From an uncultured Xanthomonas sp. (lineage in GTDB: Bacteria > Pseudomonadota > Gammaproteobacteria > Xanthomonadales > Xanthomonadaceae), in contig CALTTS010000001.1 of assembly GCA_943912265.1 (NCBI GenBank), positions 1 through 64,000 of the forward strand: 64,000 bases of DNA, read 5' to 3'. The notes under the pieces are model-generated. The model was given only the letters and a program-made list of their open reading frames with translations. It ran no database searches and was not told the DNA's origin. Of the stretch, positions 8,469 through 17,799 are shown one piece after another. The first letter of the stretch is position 1. Each line of letters starts with the position of its first letter. The translations under genes and the position numbers were made by a program.

Positions 8469-10061
8469 ATGGACGGGCACATGTCCGGAGTGGCATGGGT
8501 TCCGCATGAAGTGAGGTTGCCGGTGTTGCAATCGATGAGCTTGGCGATCGACGGTCTCCAACCGGAGTTCCAGCGGTTGCGCAAAAGGGGGGTCTACTGG
8601 GTTGCGTGTCACCGTTCCGGGGACGCGCAGGCCTTGTGCTGCCAGATGCTGGCTGGACTGGCGCCACAGGCTACGTGCGCATTGGTCAGTGCCGGCCTGG
8701 CCGTCGAGCCGATGCTCGCGGCCTTCGATTCGGGGGCGACAGGGTCGGGCCAGTTGCGTACCTTCCTGCTTCCTCCGGCCGACGTGGTCCGGGCGTTGCC
8801 GGTGTTCGACGATGAAATCGGGCGGGCATGGCGCAACGGCTGGCCCGAGCTGGCGATCCTGTTGACTCCGGTATCCGCGCCGGGCGCGCTCGACGATGCA
8901 GCGTTGCGCGCCGTGCTGGCGCGCCTGCATGCCGGCGCGTGCGGGCAGGGCGGGCGGCTGCTGTGGATCACCTATGGCGAGTCCGCCACCCTTGCGCCGC
9001 GCGTGCTGCCGTTCTGCGACCTGCTGTCCGGTTTCGCCCGGATCTATCCGGATCAGGGGGGATTGCGTCATCACCTCCATTACTGGGCAACCGAGTCGGG
9101 CGTGCAGGCGGCGCGGGAGTTCGTCCTCGCCGAAACGTCCACAGGCTGGCGGGTGGAGCCGGCCTCGGTCCGCTTGCCGTTCACCGACGATGCCGGCGAC
9201 GTGTTCCTCGAGCTGGCCCAGGGCGAAGTTCTCGAAGGCGCCCCGGCGCTTTCGCCGGACTGGAGGGTTTTCCCAGACTGGTCGGCGTTGGTTGCCGCCG
9301 CGATGACGGCGCAGGCCGCCTCGGTGATGTTCGCCATCCACGGCAATAGCCAGGTCGACGAGCTGGCCGAGTCGTTGTATGCCCTGCGTCGGCAGCGTGG
9401 CGCCGCGCTCAGGCTGGTGGTCCGGGAGATGGCGCCCTGCCTGCGCTATGCCGATGAGCGCTTGTTGCTGGGGTGCGGGGCCAACCTCATCGTGCCCCAT
9501 GGCGCCCCGCTGGCCAGGTTCCTGACCTTGGTGGAGAGTACGCGCGGCAATCTCTGGCAAGGGCACTTGCCGGATGATCCCGCCGGCCTGATCCGTGCCT
9601 ACCGGCCACCGGCCGTGAGCGGGGTGGTTGCCCCGGCGCGGTTCCGGGAGGTGGTGGCCGGCATCGAAGCCGATACCCTCGGCTCCGGACTGGAGAACGC
9701 GGCACTGGTCCTGCAGCCGATGCGCGGCGTGCGCGCGGATCAGGCCTTGTCGCAGTGCCAGATGCGGCGGCAAGGCGACCTGGCCTGCATCCACGACGGC
9801 CGCGTCTATCTGTTCCTGTTCGCATGCCGTCGCGATGGCATCGAAAAGGCGCTGGACAACCTGTTCCGCCTGCCATGGCGCGAGATGTTCTCCGGGTACG
9901 GGCGCGTGGATGCCCACGATCTGGCGGACCTGCGCGACGAGAGGGTGATGCCGTTCCCGTCCCGTCGGGTGGCGGCATCCGCGGAGCGGCCGGACGTGGC
10001 CGCACAGGCAATGCCGCCCCTGCGGCGGCTGCGCCTGCGTACCGGGAGCGAAGTGCCATGA
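8469..10061 (+). CDS. bcsE: Cellulose biosynthesis protein BcsE (c-di-GMP-binding)
   Basis: About 530 aa cytoplasmic c-di-GMP receptor that tunes cellulose synthase output through the BcsR/Q/A complex. The C-terminal GIL domain contains RQGD (codons at 9768-9779), matching the RxGD c-di-GMP-binding motif of this family. The conserved downstream HDGRVYLFLFACR segment follows. A preceding degenerate receiver-like domain (ERLLLGCGANLIVPHGAP) is also recognisable. The start is uncertain: ATG 8469 or 8481. The GTG at 8385 that would extend the frame lies inside the Clp palindrome and gives an unconserved N-terminus. It overlaps bcsF by 4 bp. It is first in the operon, whereas in E. coli bcsEFG is divergent from bcsRQABZC. 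Confidence 0.9.
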   Translation: MDGHMSGVAWVPHEVRLPVLQSMSLAIDGLQPEFQRLRKRGVYWVACHRSGDAQALCCQMLAGLAPQATCALVSAGLAVEPMLAAFDSGATGSGQLRTFLLPPADVVRALPVFDDEIGRAWRNGWPELAILLTPVSAPGALDDAALRAVLARLHAGACGQGGRLLWITYGESATLAPRVLPFCDLLSGFARIYPDQGGLRHHLHYWATESGVQAAREFVLAETSTGWRVEPASVRLPFTDDAGDVFLELAQGEVLEGAPALSPDWRVFPDWSALVAAAMTAQAASVMFAIHGNSQVDELAESLYALRRQRGAALRLVVREMAPCLRYADERLLLGCGANLIVPHGAPLARFLTLVESTRGNLWQGHLPDDPAGLIRAYRPPAVSGVVAPARFREVVAGIEADTLGSGLENAALVLQPMRGVRADQALSQCQMRRQGDLACIHDGRVYLFLFACRRDGIEKALDNLFRLPWREMFSGYGRVDAHDLADLRDERVMPFPSRRVAASAERPDVAAQAMPPLRRLRLRTGSEVP

Positions 10062-10252
10062 ACCTGCAGCAATTGATCCAGCTGGTGCTGTTCACGAGCT
10101 TGGTGATGCTGCCGCTGGGCATGTTCTCGGGCAGCGCATGGCGCTGGCTGAAACGCCGTGTCGGACGATGGTTGCCGCCACGTTACTTGCGGCGCGGGCC
10201 GGTGCGCATCCGCTCCATTCAGAGCCGGGGAGATCGCGATGGGACGCGCTGA
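10058..10252 (+). CDS. bcsF: Small membrane protein BcsF
   Basis: 64 aa. It has a single N-terminal transmembrane helix (about residues 5-25, QLVLFTSLVMLPLGMF) followed by a strongly basic tail (RWLKRRVGRWLPPRYLRR). This is the layout of BcsF (YhjT), the small inner-membrane partner that docks BcsE and BcsG at the synthase. It overlaps bcsE by 4 bp (ATGA) and bcsG by 14 bp. The identification rests on size, topology and position. Confidence 0.85.
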   Translation: MNLQQLIQLVLFTSLVMLPLGMFSGSAWRWLKRRVGRWLPPRYLRRGPVRIRSIQSRGDRDGTR

Positions 10253-11900
10253 ACGGCAGGCGGCGCCGGCCGCGGCGTCCAACCCCCACGCATGGGCGGA
10301 CATCGGCGCATGGAACGTGTATTTCCTGGCCAAGCTCGCCCTGGGGTGGATGGGGGTGTTGAACCTGCACGTGCTCCCCAACCTGCTGTTGCTGGCGGTG
10401 CTGCTGCTGCCTTTGCCGTGGCGGCGCGTGCGCCTGCTGCGCACCGTGTTGGCGGTGCCGGCGGGCATCGTTCTGCTCTATCACGACACGTGGTGGCCTC
10501 CGTTCCAGCGGTTGCTGGCGCAGCCCGGCGTGCTCGATTTTTCCTGGCAGTACCTGGTGGAGTTGGCCGGCCGCTTCGTCAACTGGAGCATCGTCGGCGT
10601 ACTCGCTCTGGCCGTGGTCATGTACGTGCTGCTGAGGCCATGGGTGCGGATGACCACGCTCAGTGTGCTCGGAGTGCTGGGGCTGGCGGCGAGCCAGTTG
10701 CCATGGCCGGCGGGGTGGAGCCCGGCGGCGAGGGCGACGGCCGCCGCCGACGCGCCGGTCACGCCCGGCGCACCGGCGCAGGTGCAGGCCGGCCCCGCCG
10801 ATTCGGCCACGCTCAATGCCTGGCTTGCCGATTTCTACGCAAAGGAATCTCGTCGGCAGACGCGTTTCCCCGCCGCCGCGCCGGGAGCGGCGCCGTTCGA
10901 CGTGATCGTGCTGAACATCTGTTCGCTGGCATGGAGCGACCTGGACGAGGTGAAGTTGCGGCACAACCCGCTGTTCGACCGGATGGACGTGGTGTTCGAC
11001 CGCTTCAATTCCGCCACCTCTTACAGCGGGCCGGCCGCGATCCGTCTGCTGCGGGCGAGCTGCGGGCAGACGTCGCATTCGGCCTTGTTCGACCCGGCAC
11101 CCGGGCAATGCCATCTGTTCGACAACCTGCGCCAACTCGGGTTCGGCAACGAGCTGGCGATGAACCACGATGGCCATTTCGACGATTTCATCGGCGAGCT
11201 GCGCCAGTACGGGGGCCTGCAGGCGGCGCCGCTGGACATCAACGGGATGCCGCGCGCCTATGTGGCGTTCGACGGCTCTCCGTTGCGCCGCGATCGCGAC
11301 GTGCTGCTGGGCTGGTGGCAGCATCGGCTGAACGAGCCTTCGCAGCAGGTGGCGTTGTTCTACAACACGATCACGCTGCACGACGGCAACCGCACGATCG
11401 GCCCGGACGGACGCACCGCGTCGGGCGATTACCGGGTGCGGGCCGAAGCCGTGCTGGGCGACATCGCGGCCCTGATCGACGCGATCGGCCGCAGCGGCAG
11501 GCGCGCGATGGTGGTGCTGGTCCCGGAGCACGGCGCGGCCTTGCACGGCGACCGCATGCAGATCCCGGGCATGCGCGAGATTCCCAGCCCTTCGATCACC
11601 CTGGTCCCGGTCGGCGTGAAGTTGGTAGGCATGGGGCCGGGCCCGGCGCAGGGGCCGGTGCACGTGACCGGGCGCAGCAGTTTCCTTGCCGTGTCCGAAC
11701 TGGTGTCGCGCATTTATGCGGCCAACGCCGGCATGCAGGCCGGGCAGGGGCCGGACTGGAAGGCGCTGCTGGACGGACTGCCGGTCACCGACGCGGTATC
11801 GGAAAACGAGGGGGCCAAGGTCGTCACCTACGGCGAGCGCCCCTACCTGCAACTGCAGGGCAGCAACGACTGGGCGCCATACCCGCAGGACACGCCATGA
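10239..11900 (+). CDS. bcsG: Cellulose phosphoethanolamine transferase BcsG
   Basis: About 553 aa inner-membrane enzyme that moves phosphoethanolamine from phosphatidylethanolamine onto cellulose. Several N-terminal transmembrane helices (about residues 25-150) precede a periplasmic alkaline-phosphatase-fold domain. Expected zinc and nucleophile residues are present: Cys about 228 in NICSLAWSD, the serine of TSYSGP (about 263) and Glu/His about 430-431 in PEHGAAL. The surrounding block is almost the same as E. coli BcsG. ATG 10239 has GGGGAGA upstream and lies inside the end of bcsF. The product should therefore be pEtN-cellulose, by inference from family and intact residues. Confidence 0.95.
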   Translation: MGRAERQAAPAAASNPHAWADIGAWNVYFLAKLALGWMGVLNLHVLPNLLLLAVLLLPLPWRRVRLLRTVLAVPAGIVLLYHDTWWPPFQRLLAQPGVLDFSWQYLVELAGRFVNWSIVGVLALAVVMYVLLRPWVRMTTLSVLGVLGLAASQLPWPAGWSPAARATAAADAPVTPGAPAQVQAGPADSATLNAWLADFYAKESRRQTRFPAAAPGAAPFDVIVLNICSLAWSDLDEVKLRHNPLFDRMDVVFDRFNSATSYSGPAAIRLLRASCGQTSHSALFDPAPGQCHLFDNLRQLGFGNELAMNHDGHFDDFIGELRQYGGLQAAPLDINGMPRAYVAFDGSPLRRDRDVLLGWWQHRLNEPSQQVALFYNTITLHDGNRTIGPDGRTASGDYRVRAEAVLGDIAALIDAIGRSGRRAMVVLVPEHGAALHGDRMQIPGMREIPSPSITLVPVGVKLVGMGPGPAQGPVHVTGRSSFLAVSELVSRIYAANAGMQAGQGPDWKALLDGLPVTDAVSENEGAKVVTYGERPYLQLQGSNDWAPYPQDTP

Positions 11901-12115
11901 ACCGGACTTTCCCCGCCCGCTCGGTCAACGAGGACGACATCGAACACCTGCGTCACGATCTCGGCATGCCGGGTTTCAACTACGTGGATTTCTCGGCGAT
12001 GCGCGAGCGCGAACAGGCCCTCGCGCGCTGGCCCCTGCTGCGCGAACTGGAGCTGGCCGCCGGCCCGCCGCCGGCGGACGATCCCCGCGCTGCGGATGCG
12101 GAGCAGGCCGCGTGA
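11897..12115 (+). CDS. bcsR: Cellulose biosynthesis protein BcsR
   Basis: 72 aa. The core DDIEHLRHDLGMPGFNYVDF followed by RWPLLRELE matches the BcsR (YhjR) family. These short cytoplasmic proteins chaperone BcsQ and help form the regulatory complex on BcsA. The N-terminal half is conserved, and the C-terminus is Ala/Pro-rich and probably disordered. It overlaps bcsG and bcsQ by 4 bp each, so translation is likely coupled. It is too small for confident calling outside this operon context. Confidence 0.88.
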   Translation: MNRTFPARSVNEDDIEHLRHDLGMPGFNYVDFSAMREREQALARWPLLRELELAAGPPPADDPRAADAEQAA

Positions 12116-12879
12116 GCGTCAGCCTTGCCCTGCGCGGCATCCGCGGAGGCAGCGGGGTCACCTCGCTGGTGGCAGCGCTGGGCCATGCGTTGGCGCGCCA
12201 GCAGCAGCGGGTGCTGCTGGTCGATGTCAGCCCGGACAACATGCTGGGCTTGCATTACGGGCTGGCGGCGGACGAAGCCGCGGGCTGGGCACGCGCCGAT
12301 CTGGACGGCCACGATTGGCGTGACTGCGCCTTTGCGCTCGATGACGGCCTTGCCGTGCTGCCTTGTGGCCGGCTCGCCGCCGACGAGATCGGCGCGGTCG
12401 AACGCCTGCTGCGCAGCCGGCCGGGGTTGTGGACACGTCGCGCGGCCGCGTTGATGGAGGCCGGCTGGGATTGGGTGGTTTTCGACGTCCCGCAGCGACT
12501 GGAAGCGCATGCCGTGCCGTTGCCGGCATTCGACGGCTGCGATCTGCGCCTGTGTGTGACCCCGGTCGATACCGCAGCCCACGTTTTGCTGCAGCGTGAC
12601 CCGCGCTTGGCGGCAGGCGACGAGCGGATCCTCCCCAATCGCTACGACCCGGCACGACGGCTGCAGCGCGATCTGATGCAGTTGTGGATCGCCCGTTACG
12701 GCGCACGTCTGGTGCCGCAACCGGTGCACGAGGACGAAGCGGTGGCCGAAGCACTGGCCGGCAAGCATCCGCTCGGTCTGGACGATGCCGAAAGTCGCGC
12801 GCGCGCGGATGTCGAAGGCCTGGCGATCTGGTGCCTGGCGCGGCGCGGGGACATCGAGGCCGGAGGCCGGCCCCGGTGA
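12112..12879 (+). CDS. bcsQ: Cellulose biosynthesis ATPase BcsQ (ParA/MinD-like)
   Basis: About 255 aa SIMIBI-class ATPase that pairs with BcsR and recruits BcsE to the synthase, working near the cell pole in E. coli. The P-loop reads GIRGGSGVTSL. The family's usual lysines are absent, being R at the signature position and V before the Thr. E. coli BcsQ is similarly deviant (GVRGGVGTTT). LLVDVSPDN (A'/switch I side) and WVVFDVPQ (Walker B/switch II) follow. The GTG start overlaps the bcsR stop (GTGA); ATP binding is inferred from family structures. Confidence 0.9.
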   Translation: MSVSLALRGIRGGSGVTSLVAALGHALARQQQRVLLVDVSPDNMLGLHYGLAADEAAGWARADLDGHDWRDCAFALDDGLAVLPCGRLAADEIGAVERLLRSRPGLWTRRAAALMEAGWDWVVFDVPQRLEAHAVPLPAFDGCDLRLCVTPVDTAAHVLLQRDPRLAAGDERILPNRYDPARRLQRDLMQLWIARYGARLVPQPVHEDEAVAEALAGKHPLGLDDAESRARADVEGLAIWCLARRGDIEAGGRPR

Positions 12880-15491
12880 TCCGTTACCACCCGTATCGCG
12901 AGATCCGCGACCGCTTGTTTGCCACGCGGCCGACGGCTGCCACGCTGTGGCTGCTGCAACTGCTGGCTTGGTCGTTGCTGCGTCTGGAAGGTGCGGCATG
13001 GCGGCGGACGGAAACGGTTTGGGAAGGCGATTTCCCGCAGTTGCGTGGCAAGCGGATCTGGACGATCGGCGACCCCCTGCGCCTGGCGATCCAGGCGGCC
13101 TGGCTGACCCTGGTACGGGTTGCGCCGCAGTGGTCGGGGCCGCAACGCTCGTTGGTGGATGCCGGCGAGGCAGGGTACGGCGCACTCCGGGATGCCGCCG
13201 TCCGCGGCCGGGCGCGTTACGTGTCCGCACTGCAACGCCTGCCGGCACGGGTGCGTGCGAGTGGCAGCTGGCAGGCCTTCCAGCGCCATCTGCGCGGGAT
13301 GTCGCCACGGTCGCAGCGGCTTGCCACCGTTTTGCTGGGAGCTGCCACAGCGGCGCTGGCCGCGGTCTGCGTGACCCAGCCGTTCGGCTATCCGGCACAG
13401 TTCCTGTTCGTGCTGCTGTTGTGGGGCATCGCGATGCTGGTCAGGCGCATGCCCGGCCGGTTCGCCACCCTGATGCTGGTGGTGCTTTCGGTGACGGTGT
13501 CCTGCCGCTACCTGTGGTGGCGCTACACCGCCACCCTCAACTGGAACAACCGTTTCGACCTGGCATGCGGCATCGTCCTGCTGGTGGCGGAAACCTATTC
13601 GTGGCTGGTGCTGATGCTCGGCTACGTGCAGGTGGCCTGGCCACTCGGCCGCAAGCCGGCGCAACTGCCTCCGGACCCGGCAACATGGCCGACGGTGGAC
13701 CTGCTGATCCCGACCTACAACGAGGATCTGGCGCTGGTGCGCAACACGGTGCTGGCGGCACGGGGCATCGACTGGCCGGCCGGCCGCCTGCGCATCCACC
13801 TGCTTGACGACGGACGCCGGGAGACCTTCCGCCGGTTCGCCGCCGAGGTGGGCATCAACTACATCACCCGCACCGACAATGCCCATGCCAAGGCGGGAAA
13901 CCTCAACAACGCCCTGCGCCACATCGACGGCGAGCTGGTGGCGATCTTCGACTGCGACCATCTGCCGGTGCGTTCGTTCCTGCAGGTTACCACCGGCTGG
14001 TTCCTGCGCGATCCGCGTCTGGCGTTGGTGCAGACGCCGCACCATTTCTTCTCGCCCGATCCATTCGAGCGCAACCTCAACGTATTCCGCAAGGATCCGA
14101 ACGAAGGCGAACTTTTCTACGGCCTGGTCCAGGATGGCAACGACCTGTGGAATGCCTCGTTCTTCTGTGGTTCGTGCGCGGTGCTCCGGCGCGCGGCACT
14201 CGACGAGATCGGCGGGTTCGCGGTCGAAACGGTGACCGAGGATGCGCATACGTCGCTGCGCCTGCACCGGGCCGGCTGGAACTCGGCTTACCTGCGCCTG
14301 CCGCAGGCTGCGGGGCTGGCCACCGGCAGCCTCGGCGCGCACGTCAACCAGCGCATCCGCTGGGCACGCGGCATGGTGCAGATATTCCGCATCGACAATC
14401 CGCTGCTGGGCAAGGGGCTGAACCTGTTCCAGCGCTTCTGCTATGCCAACGCGATGCTGCATTTCCTCGCCGGCATCCCGCGGCTGGTGTTCCTCACCGC
14501 GCCACTGGCCTTTCTGCTGCTGCACGTCTACATCATCTACGCGCCGGCGGTGGCGATCCTGCTGTTCGTGCTGCCCCACATGGCACATGCGAGCCTGACC
14601 AACGCACGCATCCAGGGGGCCTACCGCCGGCCGTTCTGGGGCGAGGTGTACGAAACCGTGCTGGCCTGGTACATCGCGCGGCCGACCACGGTGGCGCTGT
14701 TCAGTCCGGGGCGCGGCAAGTTCAACGTGACCGCCAAGGACGATATCCAGGTCAGCGACAGCTTCGACTGGCGGATCGCGCGGCCGTACCTGGTGCTGGC
14801 ATTGCTGAACCTGCTTGGCCTGGGCTTCGCCGTCTGGCGTTTTGTCCATGGCCCGGGCGACGAGCGGGCCACGGTGGTCATCACCTCGCTGTGGGTGGTC
14901 TACAACCTGATCATCGTGGGCGGAGCCCTCGCAGTGGCAGCCGAAGTGCACCAGGTCCGGCGCACGCACCGCGTGTCCACGCGCATGCCGGCGGCGTTGC
15001 GCCTGCCGGACGGGCGCCTGCTGCCGTGCACGCTGCGCGATTTTTCCAGCGACGGCGCTGGCTTGGAATTGCCGCTCGCATCGCACCCCGGCGCAGGCAC
15101 CCGCGTGCACCTCGTGCTCGGGCGTGGACGCCGCGAATTCGCCTTCCCCGCAACGGTGCTGCGCGGCGTGGGCGCGCATGTCGGACTTGCGCTCGAACTG
15201 GCCGACACGCAGATGCGCGTGGATTTTGCCCAGTGCACGTTTGCGCGCGCCGATGCCTGGCTGGACTGGCATCGGGGCTTCCAGCCAACCAGCCTGCCGC
15301 GCAGCCTGCTCGGCGTGGTGCTGCTCGGTTGGCGCGGCTACCGGCGGATGAGCGATTTCGCGCCCGCGCCGATGGGCCGGGCCGCACGGCGCGGGCGCCG
15401 TTTCCTGCATTGGCTCGGCAGCTTTCTGCCGCGCCCGCCGCGTATCGCGGCTTCCTCCGATCCGACTGTCCTACCGGGGATCCCGTCATGA
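12876..15491 (+). CDS. bcsA: Cellulose synthase catalytic subunit BcsA
   Basis: About 871 aa processive family 2 glycosyltransferase that polymerises UDP-glucose and threads the chain through its own transmembrane channel. Catalytic motifs are intact: LLDDG, FDCDH (DxD), FFCGS, TVTEDAHTS (TED, catalytic base) and QRIRWARGM (QxxRW). Eight or so transmembrane helices flank the GT domain. The C-terminal PilZ domain has RRTHR (RxxxR) and DFSSDGAGL (D/NxSxxG), so synthesis should need c-di-GMP. An N-terminal extension of about 150 residues like that of E. coli BcsA is present. The GTG start overlaps the bcsQ stop. Confidence 0.97.
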   Translation: MIRYHPYREIRDRLFATRPTAATLWLLQLLAWSLLRLEGAAWRRTETVWEGDFPQLRGKRIWTIGDPLRLAIQAAWLTLVRVAPQWSGPQRSLVDAGEAGYGALRDAAVRGRARYVSALQRLPARVRASGSWQAFQRHLRGMSPRSQRLATVLLGAATAALAAVCVTQPFGYPAQFLFVLLLWGIAMLVRRMPGRFATLMLVVLSVTVSCRYLWWRYTATLNWNNRFDLACGIVLLVAETYSWLVLMLGYVQVAWPLGRKPAQLPPDPATWPTVDLLIPTYNEDLALVRNTVLAARGIDWPAGRLRIHLLDDGRRETFRRFAAEVGINYITRTDNAHAKAGNLNNALRHIDGELVAIFDCDHLPVRSFLQVTTGWFLRDPRLALVQTPHHFFSPDPFERNLNVFRKDPNEGELFYGLVQDGNDLWNASFFCGSCAVLRRAALDEIGGFAVETVTEDAHTSLRLHRAGWNSAYLRLPQAAGLATGSLGAHVNQRIRWARGMVQIFRIDNPLLGKGLNLFQRFCYANAMLHFLAGIPRLVFLTAPLAFLLLHVYIIYAPAVAILLFVLPHMAHASLTNARIQGAYRRPFWGEVYETVLAWYIARPTTVALFSPGRGKFNVTAKDDIQVSDSFDWRIARPYLVLALLNLLGLGFAVWRFVHGPGDERATVVITSLWVVYNLIIVGGALAVAAEVHQVRRTHRVSTRMPAALRLPDGRLLPCTLRDFSSDGAGLELPLASHPGAGTRVHLVLGRGRREFAFPATVLRGVGAHVGLALELADTQMRVDFAQCTFARADAWLDWHRGFQPTSLPRSLLGVVLLGWRGYRRMSDFAPAPMGRAARRGRRFLHWLGSFLPRPPRIAASSDPTVLPGIPS

Positions 15492-17797
15492 CATCCCGTC
15501 CCAAGCTCCACTGGTTGTTCATCGCCGTTCTGCTCGGCGCGCTGCCTGCCCTAGCCGCTCCCGTGCCGGCCACGCCGCAGGAACCGGCCACCGGCGCGAG
15601 GGTCTCCGCTCCCGCCGTCGCACCGGAAGTGCCCGCCGGCGCATGGGACTGGACCCGTACCCGCACGTTCGCGCAACTGGGCCGGCAGGGCGACTTGCTG
15701 CTGTCCGGCGTCCGCAACACAGGCAACATCGAATTCCAGGTGCGTCACGACCGCATCGTCAAGGCGGCCGGGCTGGATCTGGCGTTCACGCCGTCGCCGT
15801 CGCTGCTGCCCGTGCTGTCCCACCTGCGCGTCTATCTCAACGACGTGCTGATGGGCGTGGTGCCGGTATCCCGCGAGCAGCTCGGCGTCGCCTCGCGTGC
15901 GCATGTCGATCTGGATCCGCGGCTGATCCAGGACTTCAACCGTGTCCGGTTCGAATTCGTCGGCCATTACGCGGCAGTCTGCGAAGACCCGGCGCACAGC
16001 TCGCTGTGGGTCAATGTGGCCAGCGGCAGCACGCTGAGGCTGGATGGCCAGGTGCTGGCGATGGAGGACGATCTGGCCAATTTCCCGCTGCCGTTCTTCG
16101 ATCCGCGCGACAGCGACCGGGTGGAAGTGCCGATGGTCTTCGCCGCCGTGCCGGGACTGGGCCAGCAGCGCGCGGCAGCGGTGCTGGCGTCCTATTTCGG
16201 CAGTCAGGCTGGCTGGTGGCGGCAGGCACGTTTCCCGGTGTCCTACGGCGCGTTGCCCGCGAGCGGCCATGCCGTAGTCTTCGCGACCAACGACCGGCTG
16301 CCTGCCTTCCTCGGCCCGCATGTGCGGGTGGCCGGCCCGGTGGTGGAACTGGCCTCGGTACCCGGTGACCCGAAGCGCAAGCTGCTGCTGATCCTCGGCC
16401 GCGACGATGCCGACCTGCAGAAGGCGGTGCTCGGCTTGACCACCGGCAGCGTGCTGTTCCGCGGCCGCCAGGTGAGCGTGGACGAGGTCAAGGCCCTGCG
16501 CCCGCGCAAGGCCTACGATGCGCCCAACTGGACCCGCACCGACAGGCCGGTGCGTTTTGCCGACCTGCTCGACTACAACAGCCAGCTGCAGACCCACGGC
16601 CTGTCGCCGGATCCGATCACGCTGAACATGAACCTGCCGCCGGACCTGTTCATCTGGCGCAACCAGGGCATCCCGCTGAAGCTGCGTTACCGCTACACCC
16701 CGCCGTACGGCAACGACGAATCCAAGCTCGGGGTCAGCATCAATGACCAGTTCATCGCCAGCTTCCCGCTGCTGAGCGGCTCGGGCGAGCGCAAGCTGGA
16801 CGAGATCCGCCTGCCGGTACTGTCGCCGGAAGCCGGCAGCGGCGACGGCAAGCTGCTGATCCCGGCGTTGAAGATCGGAGACCGCAACCAGATCCGTTTC
16901 GACTTCAGCTTCTCCAGCGTGCTCGGCAGCGCCCAGCGCGATGAGTGCAGGACCATGCTGCCGCCGAATGTGCAGGCTTCGATCGACGAGGATTCGACGA
17001 TCGACTTCTCGGGCTTCTACCACTACATCGGCCTTCCCGACCTGTCGGCCTTTGCGTTGAGCGGATTCCCGTTCACGCGCATGGCCGACCTGTCCGAAAC
17101 AGTGGTGTTGATGCCGAAGTCCGCGGGGGCGCCACAGCTGGAAGTGATGCTGGATGCGGTCGGCGGGCTGGGCGCGCAGAGCGGCTATCCGGCCTATGGC
17201 CTGCGCTTGTCGGATGACATCGGCGCTGCCCGTCGCATCGATGCCGACCTGCTGGTGATCGGCCGGCTGCCGGCGTCGTTCGATGCGAAGACCGAGCCGG
17301 CGCTGCTTCTGGAGCAGCAGCGCAGCACCCTGCTGAACGGACGCGACCCTTCGCCGGAACGGGCCGCCACCGACGCGCGCCTGAGCACGCGACGTTCCGA
17401 CGATGCGGTCACCCGGGTCGCGGTCAGCGCGTCGGCGCCGTTGGCCGCCATCGTCGGCCTGCAGTCGTCCGACCATCCGCAACGCAGCGTGGTGGTGCTG
17501 GCCGCGGCCGGGGCAGGGGATTACGCCCTGATCGACGAGGCCTTGACCGACATCGGCAAGCGCGCCGCCATTGCCGGTGCCGTCGCGATCATCCGCAGCA
17601 GCGGCATCCACAGCCAGTTCGTCGGCGATCATTACTATGTCGGCGACCTGCCATGGTGGCTGCTGATGTGGTTCCACCTGGCCGACCACCCGGCGCTGCT
17701 GGCGCTGCTGGCGGCCCTGGTGGTGGTGCTCACCTCGTTCCTGCTGTGGCGTGCGCTGCGCTGGATTTCCCGGCGCAGGCTGAATCCGGAGGCTTGA
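15488..17797 (+). CDS. bcsB: Cellulose synthase periplasmic subunit BcsB
   Basis: About 769 aa. A cleavable signal peptide (hydrophobic residues 8-23, ending near LAAPVPA) leads to a large periplasmic region of alternating carbohydrate-binding and flavodoxin-like domains. Recognisable segments are FEFVGHYA.VCEDP and MNLPPDLF. The C-terminus has an amphipathic stretch and one transmembrane helix (about 730-755) that packs against BcsA and is required for catalysis. The ATG overlaps the bcsA stop by 4 bp, as expected for a subunit made in fixed ratio. Confidence 0.95.
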   Translation: MTSRPKLHWLFIAVLLGALPALAAPVPATPQEPATGARVSAPAVAPEVPAGAWDWTRTRTFAQLGRQGDLLLSGVRNTGNIEFQVRHDRIVKAAGLDLAFTPSPSLLPVLSHLRVYLNDVLMGVVPVSREQLGVASRAHVDLDPRLIQDFNRVRFEFVGHYAAVCEDPAHSSLWVNVASGSTLRLDGQVLAMEDDLANFPLPFFDPRDSDRVEVPMVFAAVPGLGQQRAAAVLASYFGSQAGWWRQARFPVSYGALPASGHAVVFATNDRLPAFLGPHVRVAGPVVELASVPGDPKRKLLLILGRDDADLQKAVLGLTTGSVLFRGRQVSVDEVKALRPRKAYDAPNWTRTDRPVRFADLLDYNSQLQTHGLSPDPITLNMNLPPDLFIWRNQGIPLKLRYRYTPPYGNDESKLGVSINDQFIASFPLLSGSGERKLDEIRLPVLSPEAGSGDGKLLIPALKIGDRNQIRFDFSFSSVLGSAQRDECRTMLPPNVQASIDEDSTIDFSGFYHYIGLPDLSAFALSGFPFTRMADLSETVVLMPKSAGAPQLEVMLDAVGGLGAQSGYPAYGLRLSDDIGAARRIDADLLVIGRLPASFDAKTEPALLLEQQRSTLLNGRDPSPERAATDARLSTRRSDDAVTRVAVSASAPLAAIVGLQSSDHPQRSVVVLAAAGAGDYALIDEALTDIGKRAAIAGAVAIIRSSGIHSQFVGDHYYVGDLPWWLLMWFHLADHPALLALLAALVVVLTSFLLWRALRWISRRRLNPEA

Positions 17798-17799
17798 GC

